34,522 nucleotides of DNA from an archaeon (GTDB lineage: Archaea > Micrarchaeota > Micrarchaeia > Anstonellales > Anstonellaceae), in the NCBI GenBank assembly GCA_020056635.1, contig JAGVHI010000009.1, positions 1-34,522 of the forward strand. The letters are read 5' to 3'. The number at the start of each line of letters is the position of its first letter. Position 1 is the first letter of the stretch. This document shows positions 14,672 through 22,724 of the stretch, piece after piece. Both the position numbers and the translations under genes were made by a program. The notes under the pieces were generated by a model. That model was not told the origin of the DNA. It did not search any database and saw only the letters and a list, made by a program, of their open reading frames with translations.

Positions 14672-15469
14672 TTATTCACTGGTTTTCCCGTCAAAGTGCT
14701 CTTCTGATGCCTCTGCCTCCTTCTTCGTGTGCCTGAGAACCTTATCTTTGTGCTCGGGAGGAGAGTAAATAGTATAGAGCTTGAGAGAGGATGTTTTAGA
14801 GACATTAATCACGTTGTGCTGCGCCCCTGCTGGAACAATTACCCCATCTCCGTCTTTTACCTTGTACTCGTTCTTATCTATGAATACTTTCCCAACGCCT
14901 TCATCAAACCGGAAGAACTGGTCATGGGTTTCATGCACTTCCATTCCGATTTCTTCCCCGGGCGCAAGGCACATGAGAACAAGCTGGCTGAATTTCCCGG
15001 TATAAAGAACCTTGCGGAAATCCGTGTTCTTCTTAGTTGCCTGCTCAAGACCAGTCATAAAACCTTTCATTTGGCCCACCCCTGATTCATTTTTTTTAAA
15101 TTCAAGCGAGCATGAGTTTATGCAAAACCTCTTTCCTGTTTTGGTCGGGCCGTCATTAAAAAGATGCCCCAAATGCCCGCCGCATTGTTTGCAAATTATC
15201 TCAGTCCGTGACATTCCAAGCGTTGAGTCGATTTTCAGCTCAATGTTCCGTGTGTTTGCAGGCGAATCGAACGAGGGCCAGCCAGTGCCTGAATCGAATT
15301 TCGCATCAGAGGAAAACAATTCCGCACCGCAGCCAGCGCACATGTACATCCCATTTTCCTTATTGTGCAATAGCTTGCCAGTGAAGGAAAGCTCGGTCCC
15401 TTTCTTGCGAAGCACGCGATACTGCTCGGGCGTAAGCTTTGATTTCCAATCCTTTTCTGATTCTGCCAT
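14672..15469 (-). CDS. msrB: Peptide methionine-(R)-S-oxide reductase fused to a cupin domain
   Basis: A 265-residue protein. Residues 1-125 are MsrB: it starts [19 protein letters not shown], has zinc-site pairs CAGC (44-47) and CKQC (93-96), the GTGWPSF block (61-67) and the catalytic Cys of RFCIN (C116). It reduces methionine-R-sulfoxide in oxidised proteins. Residues about 150-240 are a cupin barrel ([14 protein letters not shown] with H179 and H182, and VPAGAQHNV with H218) that normally occurs as a separate protein. The fusion suggests a metal- or ligand-sensing or additional oxidoreductive activity. The AT-rich box at about 15488-15500 lies between this gene and the divergent glutaredoxin and could supply both TATA elements. 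Shared expression under oxidative stress is likely. Confidence 0.92.
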   Translation of the reverse strand: MAESEKDWKSKLTPEQYRVLRKKGTELSFTGKLLHNKENGMYMCAGCGAELFSSDAKFDSGTGWPSFDSPANTRNIELKIDSTLGMSRTEIICKQCGGHLGHLFNDGPTKTGKRFCINSCSLEFKKNESGVGQMKGFMTGLEQATKKNTDFRKVLYTGKFSQLVLMCLAPGEEIGMEVHETHDQFFRFDEGVGKVFIDKNEYKVKDGDGVIVPAGAQHNVINVSKTSSLKLYTIYSPPEHKDKVLRHTKKEAEASEEHFDGKTSE

Positions 15470-15528
15470 GCAAATGCCACTCGCGCATTTTTAATATTGG
15501 TTTGCCCAAGTAGGATGCGGTGTTTTGG

Positions 15529-15858
15529 ATGACCGATTGGGAATTGGAAAGGCTAAAGGAGAAGAAAATGGACGAGATGCTCAAGGAACAGGCAAAAAAA
15601 GCCGGTGCCCAGAGTGCAAAAGTAATTGTTTACAGCACAAGCACTTGCCCCTACTGCGTGCTGGCAAAGCAATACCTGAATTCAATAGGAGTTAAATACG
15701 AGGATGTGAATGTGGGGACAGACAAGGCAAGGGCGCAGGAGATGATGCATAAAAGCGGGCAGGTTGGAGTGCCGGTTCTGGATATTAATGGGCAAATAGT
15801 GATTGGGTTTGACAGGCCTGCAATCAATGCCGCGCTTGCGAATCCAGCGAAAAAGTAG
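15529..15858 (+). CDS. Glutaredoxin-like protein
   Basis: A 109-residue protein from the ATG at 15529; a GTG at 15520 in the same frame is close to the predicted transcript start and cannot be excluded. After a basic helical lead (DWELERLKEKKMDEMLKEQ) comes a thioredoxin-fold glutaredoxin domain with the redox centre CPYC in TSTCPYCVLAKQYL, the cis-proline in VGVPVLDINGQ and IGFD near the end. It would reduce disulfides or transfer thiols. It is divergent from and adjacent to the MsrB-cupin gene, which needs a thiol reductant, so the two probably work together. The helical N-terminal extension is not part of ordinary Grx and looks somewhat like the start of archaeal PDCD5-type proteins. Confidence 0.9.
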   Translation: MTDWELERLKEKKMDEMLKEQAKKAGAQSAKVIVYSTSTCPYCVLAKQYLNSIGVKYEDVNVGTDKARAQEMMHKSGQVGVPVLDINGQIVIGFDRPAINAALANPAKK

Positions 15859-15879
15859 CTGCACATTTTTCATTGCACA

Positions 15880-17028
15880 CTAAGAAGAAGAGCGCTTCCT
15901 GCGCGAGATTTCAACCGCTTTTTCAGGCTGGTCGCAGAGCGCATCGAACATCTCATCCGCCTCTTTTGGATCCAATCCCGCATCCTTCAATTTTTCCTTG
16001 AGCAGCGCCATCCCCATATCCCGAACCGAGAGGTCGGATTTGCGAAGCGCGCGTATCTGCTCCATTTTCTGCTTCAAGGAGCCGCTCTCAAGGAAATTGT
16101 CTATGAAAACGAATTCGCCAGCGCTTGGGGCGGATATGTCGCTCTTTTGCAAGCCTTGGGCAAGCGAACCAGAGAGCTTTAACCTCAAAATCGGCTTTGG
16201 CTCGTCTTTTTCGTGCGATTGCAGCTCTTTTTGCACTGCCTCTTCGATTGCGTGGGGAGTTGCGTTCTCGAACTTGAGCTCGCGGAACAAAAATGGCCTT
16301 GAGTTGATCTGGACGAATTCGTGAGCCTTTTTCTCCGTATCGTAAATGACGAACCCTTTTTTCTGCCCCTCATCCTCCTTTAGTTGCGTGATTACCGTGC
16401 TTCCAGGTATTATGAACTTCCCGCCCATTGCAACAGTGTGCTTGTGTATGTGCCCGCAAACGTACAGGTCATAGCCAGGGGGCAAATCCTCAAGCGACAT
16501 GAACTGCTCGTGCGGGTCGAACAGGAATTCCTTCAGTGACTGGTGCAGCGCGAAAATGTTGAAAGCGCCAGGCACAATCGCGCATTTTGCCTGCTTCATT
16601 GCTTCCGCAGCCAAATCTTCAGGAACCCCTCCCACTCCGCTTATTGCGACCTTTTCCCCGTTTTTCTCAAAAAGGACCGTTTTGTTGTGCACATCAATCC
16701 ACAAATCAAGAGTGTCGAACAATTGGATTGGGTTTGCAAGCCCGCGCCCCCTCCGCTCGTGCGTCCCGTGTATTGCGGCAATCGGGCTAGCAGTCTCCCG
16801 CCCAGGAACGTGTGCGCCCCATTTCCGCACAGAAAGGCGCTTTAGCACCTGCGCAACGTCCGAAATGGTTTCCAGCCTTGGGATGTGCGCATCAAAAATG
16901 TCCCCGGGCATAAGGAGCAAATCGCATTTTTCAGCGGCTGAAAGGAGCGCTTCCGTTCCCTGGGAAAGCGCATCCTGCTCGAATCTGCGGTAGCCAAAAT
17001 GGGTGTCCGAAACGATGCCAATTTTCAT
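15880..17028 (-). CDS. mre11: Mre11/SbcD-type DNA repair nuclease
   Basis: A 382-residue calcineurin-like phosphoesterase. The metal-binding motifs are D8 and H10 (SDTHFG), D43 (PGDIFD), G-T-H (88-90), H162 (ALHQS) and GHIH (192-195). The third motif is GTHERR, where most Mre11 proteins have GNHD: the metal-bridging Asn position is Thr. This variant may change activity or be normal in this lineage. Residues about 260-382 form a capping and helical tail as in archaeal Mre11. Mre11 with Rad50 processes double-strand break ends; no rad50 is visible in the window. A TATA-like CTTTAAATAGG on the minus strand (about 17043-17053) predicts a leaderless start at ATG 17028. Confidence 0.88.
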   Translation of the reverse strand: MKIGIVSDTHFGYRRFEQDALSQGTEALLSAAEKCDLLLMPGDIFDAHIPRLETISDVAQVLKRLSVRKWGAHVPGRETASPIAAIHGTHERRGRGLANPIQLFDTLDLWIDVHNKTVLFEKNGEKVAISGVGGVPEDLAAEAMKQAKCAIVPGAFNIFALHQSLKEFLFDPHEQFMSLEDLPPGYDLYVCGHIHKHTVAMGGKFIIPGSTVITQLKEDEGQKKGFVIYDTEKKAHEFVQINSRPFLFRELKFENATPHAIEEAVQKELQSHEKDEPKPILRLKLSGSLAQGLQKSDISAPSAGEFVFIDNFLESGSLKQKMEQIRALRKSDLSVRDMGMALLKEKLKDAGLDPKEADEMFDALCDQPEKAVEISRRKRSSS

Positions 17029-17074
17029 GTGGAACCAGCAACCTATTTAAAGCGGGCAAAGGTAAAAAGGGATT

Positions 17075-17149
17075 ATGCTTGACAAGCTGATTTTTGCAGT
17101 AATACTGATAGGGATTATCGTGATTGCAGTCTACTTCCTCACGCGCTAG
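17075..17149 (+). CDS. Possible single-helix membrane microprotein
   Basis: A 24-residue frame reading MLDKL, then a continuous hydrophobic stretch (IFAVILIGIIVIAVYFL), then TR. It has the shape of a single transmembrane helix with charged ends. The near-palindromic TATTTAAAG at about 17044-17052 is about 26 bases before the ATG, so a leaderless mRNA is possible, although the same box serves mre11 on the other strand. The last 11 bases overlap the 3' end of the minus-strand gene at 17139. Such short frames can arise by chance. Confidence 0.4.
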   Translation: MLDKLIFAVILIGIIVIAVYFLTR

Positions 17150-17786
17150 TGGCTTTGCTTTCGCGAAGCAGGGAAACGGCCTCGTTTGCTGCGCGCAATG
17201 TTTCATGCGCTATTCCAGAAATTGCGTGGAGTTCCTGAAGCTCAAGCGAAAGAATGGAGATGTTTGCAACCGCCAGCTCCGCATCCACGCCCCCGCTTCC
17301 AAAAAGAGGCCCGATAGTGGAGAGCTCGAGAATCATCTGCTCGCGAACCCCTTTTAGCTCCTGCGTGATGACAGGAAATTGCTCGTTTAGGTTGGAAATG
17401 ACCTGCATGAGCCCTCCCACATCTTTCATCTCCACAAGCTTTGCAATCGCATTGGCGCAGGCGCGCCTTGACTCGTTCACCTGGCTGCGAACCCTTCCGG
17501 CTGCGGTATCAAGTTCGCTCTCATTAAAAAGGGTGATTTCTGGAGAGCTTGCAACATCTACAAGCACGCTGCGCTCGCAAAAGCGCTCTTCAAGGTTCGG
17601 CTTTTCTGCCCTAAGGGAGAGACGCGCGTTGAATGCACGGTGAAAGCGTGCTTCATCCTGTTCCTGCAGCCTGCCGGATTCCATCCGTTTCATGCCCCAT
17701 AGGTAGAATGCGTTTCGTGCCAGGCTCTGCTTGCGGCGCACCGCATAGGTTGAAGAAGGAGAGAATATTGTACCAGGGCCTACCAT
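17139..17786 (-). CDS. Unknown helical protein
   Basis: A 215-residue protein from the ATG at 17786, about 26 bases after a minus-strand TATA-like TAATTTATATT (about 17809-17819); a longer open frame to 17825 would start inside that TATA box and is rejected. I do not recognise it. The N-terminus (MVGPGTIFSPSS) is small and polar, and residues 20-60 are basic. From about 80 the protein is almost wholly helical with heptad-like leucines, especially the C-terminal 100 residues (for example ELAVANISILSLELQELHAI), so coiled coil or helical bundle is likely. There is no membrane helix or catalytic motif. It sits just downstream of TFB on the same strand but has its own promoter. Confidence 0.7.
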   Translation of the reverse strand: MVGPGTIFSPSSTYAVRRKQSLARNAFYLWGMKRMESGRLQEQDEARFHRAFNARLSLRAEKPNLEERFCERSVLVDVASSPEITLFNESELDTAAGRVRSQVNESRRACANAIAKLVEMKDVGGLMQVISNLNEQFPVITQELKGVREQMILELSTIGPLFGSGGVDAELAVANISILSLELQELHAISGIAHETLRAANEAVSLLRESKATSA

Positions 17787-17857
17787 ATGGAGATTTGGGG
17801 GAAAGAAAATATAAATTAGTGGCAAAAGGAAGAAAGAAAAGTAAAAGAGCAGCGCCC

Positions 17858-18763
17858 TTAGAGCGCCACTTTCAAGCCCAGTTCCTTATTCAGCTCGCGG
17901 TAGCGGTTCCGAATAGTCACTTCAGTAACCCCTGCCACATCCGCAACCTCTTTCTGCGTCCTGCGCTCGCCGTACATTGCGGATGCGATGTATACCGCGG
18001 CAGCCGCAACGCCAGTCGGGCCCCGCCCGGAGATTAGCCCTTTTGCAATTGCCTTTTTCAGAAGGGAGATTGCCCTTCCCTGCACCTGCCCGGAGAGCTT
18101 GAGTGCAGCGGTGAACTTGGGCACGTACTGCGCTGGGTCTGTTAGAGGCACTTCTAGTCCAAGCTCGCGCCTAACGAACCGGTAAGCGCGCCCTATCTCT
18201 TTCTTTTCTATCCCTGAAACTCGCGCAATCTCATCCAATGTCCTTGGAATCCCGTGCGTCCTGCAAGTGGCGTATATAACCGCGGAAACCACGGATTCGA
18301 TCAGCCTTCCCCGGATAAGCTCGGCTTTTATGCAGCGCCTGTAGAGCAGTGCCGCAGACTCGCGGATTGAGTCCGGGAGCCCCAAATAGGAGGCTATCCT
18401 GTCCAATTCCGAGAGCGCAATAGCCAGATTCCGCTCCATTGAGGAGGCGATTGAGGCACGCTTGTGCCATTTCCTCATCCTATAGAGCTGTGCCTGCTTC
18501 TTAGGCGAAATCTTAGCCCCCCGAATATCGCGGTTGTACTGGTCTATCTCAGTTACAAGCCCCTTGTTCGGGCGCATGAATTTTATCGGAGCGCCGCCTC
18601 TTGCGCGCTTTTCGCGCTGCTCGGCGTCGAATGCCCTCCACTCAGGGCCTGCATCGGCGATGTTCTCATCTACGATGTAACCGCAGTTTGAGCAGATGAG
18701 CTCTCCTTTCTCGTAGTCGCGCGTAAGGCGCGCGTTTCCGCATTCTGGGCATTTGGCTGACAT
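17858..18763 (-). CDS. tfb: Transcription initiation factor B (TFB)
   Basis: A 301-residue archaeal TFIIB homologue. The zinc ribbon is at 4-31 (CPECGNARLTRDYEKG then ICSNCG). The B-reader/linker follows (GPEWRAFD, then KRARGGAP). Two cyclin folds span about 105-195 and 205-300; the second ends with a helix-turn-helix that reads the BRE (TQKEVADVAGVTEVTIRNRY). TFB recruits RNA polymerase to TBP-bound TATA boxes, consistent with the many TATA-driven genes here. The ATG at 18763 has the Shine-Dalgarno GGGAGGT seven bases upstream; a TTG two codons earlier is less likely. T-rich DNA follows the stop and could terminate transcription. Confidence 0.97.
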   Translation of the reverse strand: MSAKCPECGNARLTRDYEKGELICSNCGYIVDENIADAGPEWRAFDAEQREKRARGGAPIKFMRPNKGLVTEIDQYNRDIRGAKISPKKQAQLYRMRKWHKRASIASSMERNLAIALSELDRIASYLGLPDSIRESAALLYRRCIKAELIRGRLIESVVSAVIYATCRTHGIPRTLDEIARVSGIEKKEIGRAYRFVRRELGLEVPLTDPAQYVPKFTAALKLSGQVQGRAISLLKKAIAKGLISGRGPTGVAAAAVYIASAMYGERRTQKEVADVAGVTEVTIRNRYRELNKELGLKVAL

Positions 18764-18876
18764 GTTCAATACCTCCCGTTCATCGAGTAATAAGCAAAAC
18801 GTTTATAAAAGTAATGAATATTTTAGTGGGCAATGGTTTAAAAGATTATCTGCGGAACCTCTCTCGAAGTGGTCTT

Positions 18877-19227
18877 ATGGTAGAAGACACGTTGAAACTG
18901 GCTGTTTACATAAGCAACATGCTAATCTCGTTCGGGCTTACCGCGGTATTCGTGATGTCCGCGCGAAAAAGCAAGGTTCCCTCGATGCAGAGGACCTACG
19001 CGATACTTGCATTCTCCTCGATTACGTTCTTCGTTTTCACAGGCCTTGAGGTGGCAGGGGTTGCGCCCGAGTTCTACTGGGACGTGCTGCACGGCGGGAT
19101 GGAGTTTGTGCTCCTGCTCACGCTGCTCTCCGCTTTCAGGAACCTGTACGAGAAGACCGAGATGTTCGAGAAGCTTGAGCCCCTGCTCCAAAAGAAGCAG
19201 AAACAGAAGGGCGAAATTGCAGTATAG
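18877..19227 (+). CDS. Small three-helix membrane protein, unknown
   Basis: A 116-residue protein from the ATG at 18877, preceded by a TATA-like GTTTAAAAG near 18835-18843; the open frame extends to an ATG at 18814 that lies before this box. Three hydrophobic segments are visible: LKLAVYISNMLISFGLTAVF, YAILAFSSITFFVFTGL and MEFVLLLTLLSAF. The N-terminus is short and the C-terminus is a charged helix with a lysine/glutamine tail (LLQKKQKQKG). It resembles small archaeal sensor-like or scaffold membrane proteins in layout, but I recognise no family. It is divergent from TFB. Confidence 0.7.
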   Translation: MVEDTLKLAVYISNMLISFGLTAVFVMSARKSKVPSMQRTYAILAFSSITFFVFTGLEVAGVAPEFYWDVLHGGMEFVLLLTLLSAFRNLYEKTEMFEKLEPLLQKKQKQKGEIAV

Positions 19228-19349
19228 CCCGCATTTTAGGGCATTGTAGGAAAGTGCATCTATACCCAGCTGAAGCTAGTTAGTAAGATTATTGGACTCT
19301 GTGATTTTGTTACGCCGGTTTTTATGCCATATATGCCGTAATTATAGGC

Positions 19350-19850
19350 ATGGCACAGCATGCAATAGGCAGCAACCTAGTCCCCAGTTTCCTGCGTTAT
19401 AACCAGAAGAGGGACTTTGGGAAATTGCTTACCCTAAACGACCGTGCGATGGACTCATCGCCCATAGGCCCTACCTGGAAAAAGGAGTGGAACAGTTCAT
19501 ACCGGAGCATCAGGCAGCGTTACATCAAAAAGGGCAAGGGCGATTTCCTGGTCCTGTATATAGGGGATGCCATGGTTGGGATGGGCGGCTTGGAAATGAA
19601 GGATGGGAAAACCGCGATGTTCCGGCGTTTGCGAATTGACCCTGGCTTTCGGGGCCGAAGGCTTGCCGAGCTGTTCGATTCAGTGCGCGAACTGCGCGCA
19701 AGGGAGTTAGGCTATGAATATGCCGAATTGGAAATCCAGACAATCAACATCCCAAGGCAAAAGCTTGCGCAGAAGATGGGTTATGTTGCAGCTGGCGGGC
19801 GTTCTGATGGATATGGCCACGAGTTCATAGTTTATAGAAAGAAATTATGA
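19350..19850 (+). CDS. GNAT-family acetyltransferase
   Basis: A 166-residue protein with the GNAT layout: N-terminal strand and helix, strands FLVLYIGDAMVGMGGLEM and MFRRLRIDPGF (89-99), then the acetyl-CoA pyrophosphate loop RGRRLAELF (101-109) matching the R/Q-x-x-G-x-G/A motif, the helix, and the terminal strands with NIPRQKLAQKMGYV. GNAT enzymes transfer an acetyl group to an amine; the acceptor could be a ribosomal protein, a small molecule or tRNA-linked but cannot be told. The ATG at 19350 lies 27 bases after a TATA-like TTTTTATG (19319-19326), implying a leaderless mRNA. It is convergent with the TRAM gene. Confidence 0.85.
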   Translation: MAQHAIGSNLVPSFLRYNQKRDFGKLLTLNDRAMDSSPIGPTWKKEWNSSYRSIRQRYIKKGKGDFLVLYIGDAMVGMGGLEMKDGKTAMFRRLRIDPGFRGRRLAELFDSVRELRARELGYEYAELEIQTINIPRQKLAQKMGYVAAGGRSDGYGHEFIVYRKKL

Positions 19851-19851
19851 A

Positions 19852-19883
19852 AAACTGTAAAAAAAGAATAAAAAAGAAAAAAG
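19852..19883 (-). terminator. Oligo-T terminator after the TRAM gene
   Basis: Read on the minus strand, directly after the TRAM stop, there are three successive T-runs (in CCCCTTTTTTC, TTTTTTATTC and TTTTTTTAC). Runs of T on the coding strand are the usual archaeal intrinsic termination signal. Confidence 0.6.
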
Positions 19884-19890
19884 GGGAAAC

Positions 19891-20175
19891 TCACTCAGCC
19901 GGCGCGTCTGCAGCTGCCTCGCCGCCCTCGACTTTCTGGGCAACCGCGCACCTGCTCTTTACCTCTGTCACCTTGATTTTGATTTTCTCGCCTTCCTTTG
20001 CGCCCGGAACGAATATGACAAATCCGTCCTTCTTGGCGATGCCGTCGCCTTTCGCTGCAACTGCCTCGATGGTAACTTCAAGCTCGTCGCCTGGCTTTAC
20101 CGGCTTGGGCATGTCGTTGCCGCCGAAATCGCCGCGTCCGCCACCAAATCCGCCTCTATCTCTTCCAAATCCCAT
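19891..20175 (-). CDS. TRAM-domain RNA-binding protein with RGG-like N-terminus
   Basis: A 94-residue protein from the ATG at 20175, five bases after GGAGTGAG; an in-frame ATG at 20193 is also possible. The first 20 residues are a glycine-arginine-phenylalanine tail (GFGRDRGGFGGGRGDFGG), and residues about 24-82 are a TRAM domain (VKPGDELEVTIEAVAAKGDG, then GFVIFVPGA and GEKIKIKVTEVK). Single TRAM proteins are abundant archaeal RNA-binding proteins, some acting as cold-responsive RNA chaperones comparable to CspA. The acidic end (EGGEAAADAPAE) is typical. A TATA-like GTTTATAAGC at about 20287-20296 implies a leader of roughly 90 bases, which is unusual here and could host regulation. Confidence 0.9.
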   Translation of the reverse strand: MGFGRDRGGFGGGRGDFGGNDMPKPVKPGDELEVTIEAVAAKGDGIAKKDGFVIFVPGAKEGEKIKIKVTEVKSRCAVAQKVEGGEAAADAPAE

Positions 20176-20407
20176 TCTCTCACTCCATTCCATTAAGAAG
20201 TTGTGCTTCATTCTTAGTCCGTGCCGTAAAGCAGAACAAGTCCTGCACCTTCCATAATGTCTGTGAGATATGGTATAATTAGCCAAGCTTATAAACTTGA
20301 GTATCAGCGGAAATCGCAGCTGCATTCAAAAAAACAGCCAGTTGCAGCAGAAGCACTTTTGTGCTCCCTTTTTATATTTTAAATATAGATTAGTAGCGGG
20401 ATGTGCA

Positions 20408-21658
20408 ATGATGAGGGTAAATGGGATTAGGAGGCATGGGGTGCCCCGAAATTTGCAGAGGGGCTTATTTTTAGCATATGGGCCGGATGGGACCAGGAAG
20501 CAGATGGAGCCTTTGCGGAAAACCGAAAGGGCATTTCCGATTAAATCAACGATTGAAAAGCCTGAAAAGCAAGAGGAAACCGCCTCTTTTTTGAAGAAAA
20601 TTGCCAAGCATGCCGCAATTCCGCTTGTGCTTGCCGCAAACCAGTTCTTCCTGCACAGCCCGTGGGTTGCAGGCGGGAGCGCAGAGAAAGCAGCCCGGCG
20701 AGTGCTTGAGCTGAACAGGAAAAAGATGCATGCCATTGTTTGCTATTTGGGCGAGCACCTCACCTCGCGAGAGGAAGTGGAGGGGATGGTGCGGGAATAC
20801 TTGAGACTCATAGATTTGCTTGCGAACCGGGGGGCATACGGCACTACGATTGCGGTACGGCCCTCCTCGTTCGGAACCGAGATTCCGGATTCTGACAGGC
20901 TGGAATTTTGCTGGAGGAACCTTGATTTGCTTGCAGCAAGGTGCAAAGAAAGGGGGATTCGCATTTGCATTGATATGGAGAGCAGCGAATTTGCGGATTA
21001 CACGCTTGAACTCTACCGGAATCTTAGGGATGAGCATGGGTGGAGCAGGGTGGGAACTGTGCTGCAGGCCAATTTGAGGCGAAGCGCTGAGGATTTGCGC
21101 GCAATAATCCAGGATTCGCAAGCGGAGGAGCACCCGGTCCTCCCAAGGCTGGTTCGTGGCATATACCGGGAAAAGGGGCCTGGTGCGATTGAGGAGTATG
21201 ATGCGATACATGCCAATTTTTCGGAATTGATACGGATTGCATTTGAGGAGAGCAAGCAAGGGACGCATATAATATTGGCAACGCACCACGAGGGCAGGAT
21301 ACTTGAGGCACTCAAGCTCGCAAAGGCGCACCCGGACAAAATATTGGAGATACAGATGCTAAAGGGCATTAAGCCCGAGCTGCAGGAGAAGCTTAGGAAA
21401 GCAGGGGTTTATGTGACCGAATATGTTCCTTATGGGCCAAATTGCTTCCCGTACTGCGTCCGGCGCATGGGCGAGTCCCCTGACTTTTTCAGGATGACGC
21501 TTGAAACCGGGATGCCAAAATTCCTAAAGCCCTTCATCAAGCCCAAATGGATTATGAAAGTGTATTCTTGGTACACCGAGCACGAGCTTAACACGAGCAG
21601 CTCCAAAGGGAGCGAGAAGGATGCAAGGGAATTGGATGCGTACCTTTCTCTAAAATAA
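20408..21658 (+). CDS. Proline dehydrogenase-family protein
   Basis: A 416-residue protein from the ATG at 20408, about 26 bases after the AT-rich TATA region at 20370-20387. From about residue 60 it matches the PRODH (beta-alpha)8 barrel: LGEHLTSREEVEGMVREYLR, CIDMESS, a substrate-loop LVRGIYREKG where typical enzymes have RGAYxKE, ATHHEGRI, and the C-terminal YGPNCFPYCVRRMGE, which corresponds to the conserved YG...PY..RR..E that binds proline carboxylate. The enzyme oxidises proline to pyrroline-5-carboxylate with FAD. The N-terminal 60 residues are basic and lineage-specific. No P5C dehydrogenase is in the window. Its stop overlaps the convergent VTT gene by nine bases. Confidence 0.88.
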   Translation: MMRVNGIRRHGVPRNLQRGLFLAYGPDGTRKQMEPLRKTERAFPIKSTIEKPEKQEETASFLKKIAKHAAIPLVLAANQFFLHSPWVAGGSAEKAARRVLELNRKKMHAIVCYLGEHLTSREEVEGMVREYLRLIDLLANRGAYGTTIAVRPSSFGTEIPDSDRLEFCWRNLDLLAARCKERGIRICIDMESSEFADYTLELYRNLRDEHGWSRVGTVLQANLRRSAEDLRAIIQDSQAEEHPVLPRLVRGIYREKGPGAIEEYDAIHANFSELIRIAFEESKQGTHIILATHHEGRILEALKLAKAHPDKILEIQMLKGIKPELQEKLRKAGVYVTEYVPYGPNCFPYCVRRMGESPDFFRMTLETGMPKFLKPFIKPKWIMKVYSWYTEHELNTSSSKGSEKDARELDAYLSLK

Positions 21659-22177
21659 GAGAAGCGTGAGCAGCCCCAGTTCAGCTAAAATGAGAGTTTT
21701 CACTATTTTTCCCAGCATGCATGGGAGCAGGAACCGCCAAATGGGCATTTTTAATGCGCCCGCAGCTATGCCTGCCAAATCAAATAGCGGGTTTGGGATT
21801 GCAGCAAGAAAGAATATGCCTGCCATGTCGTATTTTTTCAGCCATTTTTTCTGTTTCCCGAACTCCTTCATCTTCTTCATATCCACTGCGTTTGAGCCCC
21901 CGTACCCAAGCAGGTAGCCTGAAAGCTCCCCTAGCCCCGAACCAATTCCTGCCGCAAGTGCAAGCGGAATCGGGTCCAGCACCCTGCCCATTGCTATAAT
22001 TATAGCCCAGCCAGGGGCAGGCAGGAGAACGGATGCATTTGAAACAAGCGCTATAATGAATGCCCCAAAGTACCCCAGGGACTGAACCTGCTCCAAATAG
22101 GGGGCAAGCAGGAATGCAAGCACTGTAGCGATTATTGCGCCTAAAACAGGGAGGATTGCGCCAAATTTCAATTCCAT
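21650..22177 (-). CDS. VTT/DedA-like membrane protein
   Basis: A 175-residue protein with an N-terminal membrane helix (VLGAIIATVLAFLLAPYL), further helices and the VTT (SNARE-associated, TVP38/TMEM64/DedA) signature: GSGLGELSGYLLGY (79-92) and a re-entrant loop around FFLAAIPNPLFDLAGIAAG. Family members are scramblase- or proton-coupled transporter-like proteins affecting lipid carrier recycling and membrane homeostasis. The length is typical of the shorter archaeal members. It lies 45 bases downstream of purE on the same strand and could be co-transcribed, although the functions are unrelated. Confidence 0.85.
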   Translation of the reverse strand: MELKFGAILPVLGAIIATVLAFLLAPYLEQVQSLGYFGAFIIALVSNASVLLPAPGWAIIIAMGRVLDPIPLALAAGIGSGLGELSGYLLGYGGSNAVDMKKMKEFGKQKKWLKKYDMAGIFFLAAIPNPLFDLAGIAAGALKMPIWRFLLPCMLGKIVKTLILAELGLLTLLLF

Positions 22178-22222
22178 TTTACCCTTTCCCTTTCACTTTT
22201 TAGCCAATCCTGCCTTATCCGC

Positions 22223-22663
22223 CTATTTTTTCGCCAAACCAGCCTTGTAATCAGCAAGCTTTTTTGCAACCCTCTGATCCGAGAGCGCGATAATTTCCGC
22301 AGCCAGTATTCCTGCGTTCTTTGCGCCGTCTATTGCAACTGTTGCAACAGGCACACCTGTTGGCATCTGCATTGAGGAGAGGAGCGCATCCAATCCCTCA
22401 AGCTTCACATTAAGCGGAACCCCTATAACTGGCTTGATTGTTTTAGCAGCCACTGTTCCGGGGAGAGCTGCAGACAGCCCGGCCATTGCTATGAACACCT
22501 TCGCGCTTGAGCCCTTTACCAATGCATCCAGCTTTTCAGGATTCCTGTGCGCGGACGCAACCGCTATTTCAGCCCCTATCCCGAACTGCTCAAGCTGCTC
22601 TTTGCATTTTTTCGCATGCCCCAAATCCGATTCGCTTCCAAGCACTATTTGCACATCTACCAT
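22223..22663 (-). CDS. purE: N5-carboxyaminoimidazole ribonucleotide mutase (PurE)
   Basis: A 146-residue protein from the ATG at 22663 with AGGTGAT just upstream; an in-frame GTG at 22672 overlaps that ribosome site and is rejected. Class I PurE motifs are present: GSESD (9-13), ASAHRNP (36-42) with the catalytic histidine, AGLSAALPG (61-69), PVIGVP and the GVPVATVAIDGAKNAG stretch. It converts N5-CAIR to CAIR in purine synthesis. It follows purC by 61 bases on the same strand, so the two make consecutive steps from one transcript. Confidence 0.96.
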   Translation of the reverse strand: MVDVQIVLGSESDLGHAKKCKEQLEQFGIGAEIAVASAHRNPEKLDALVKGSSAKVFIAMAGLSAALPGTVAAKTIKPVIGVPLNVKLEGLDALLSSMQMPTGVPVATVAIDGAKNAGILAAEIIALSDQRVAKKLADYKAGLAKK

Positions 22664-22724
22664 CGCAATCACCTATGCAATCTCAAATGATTTTCCAATC
22701 CGCTCTCGCACATCATCCTGCCAT

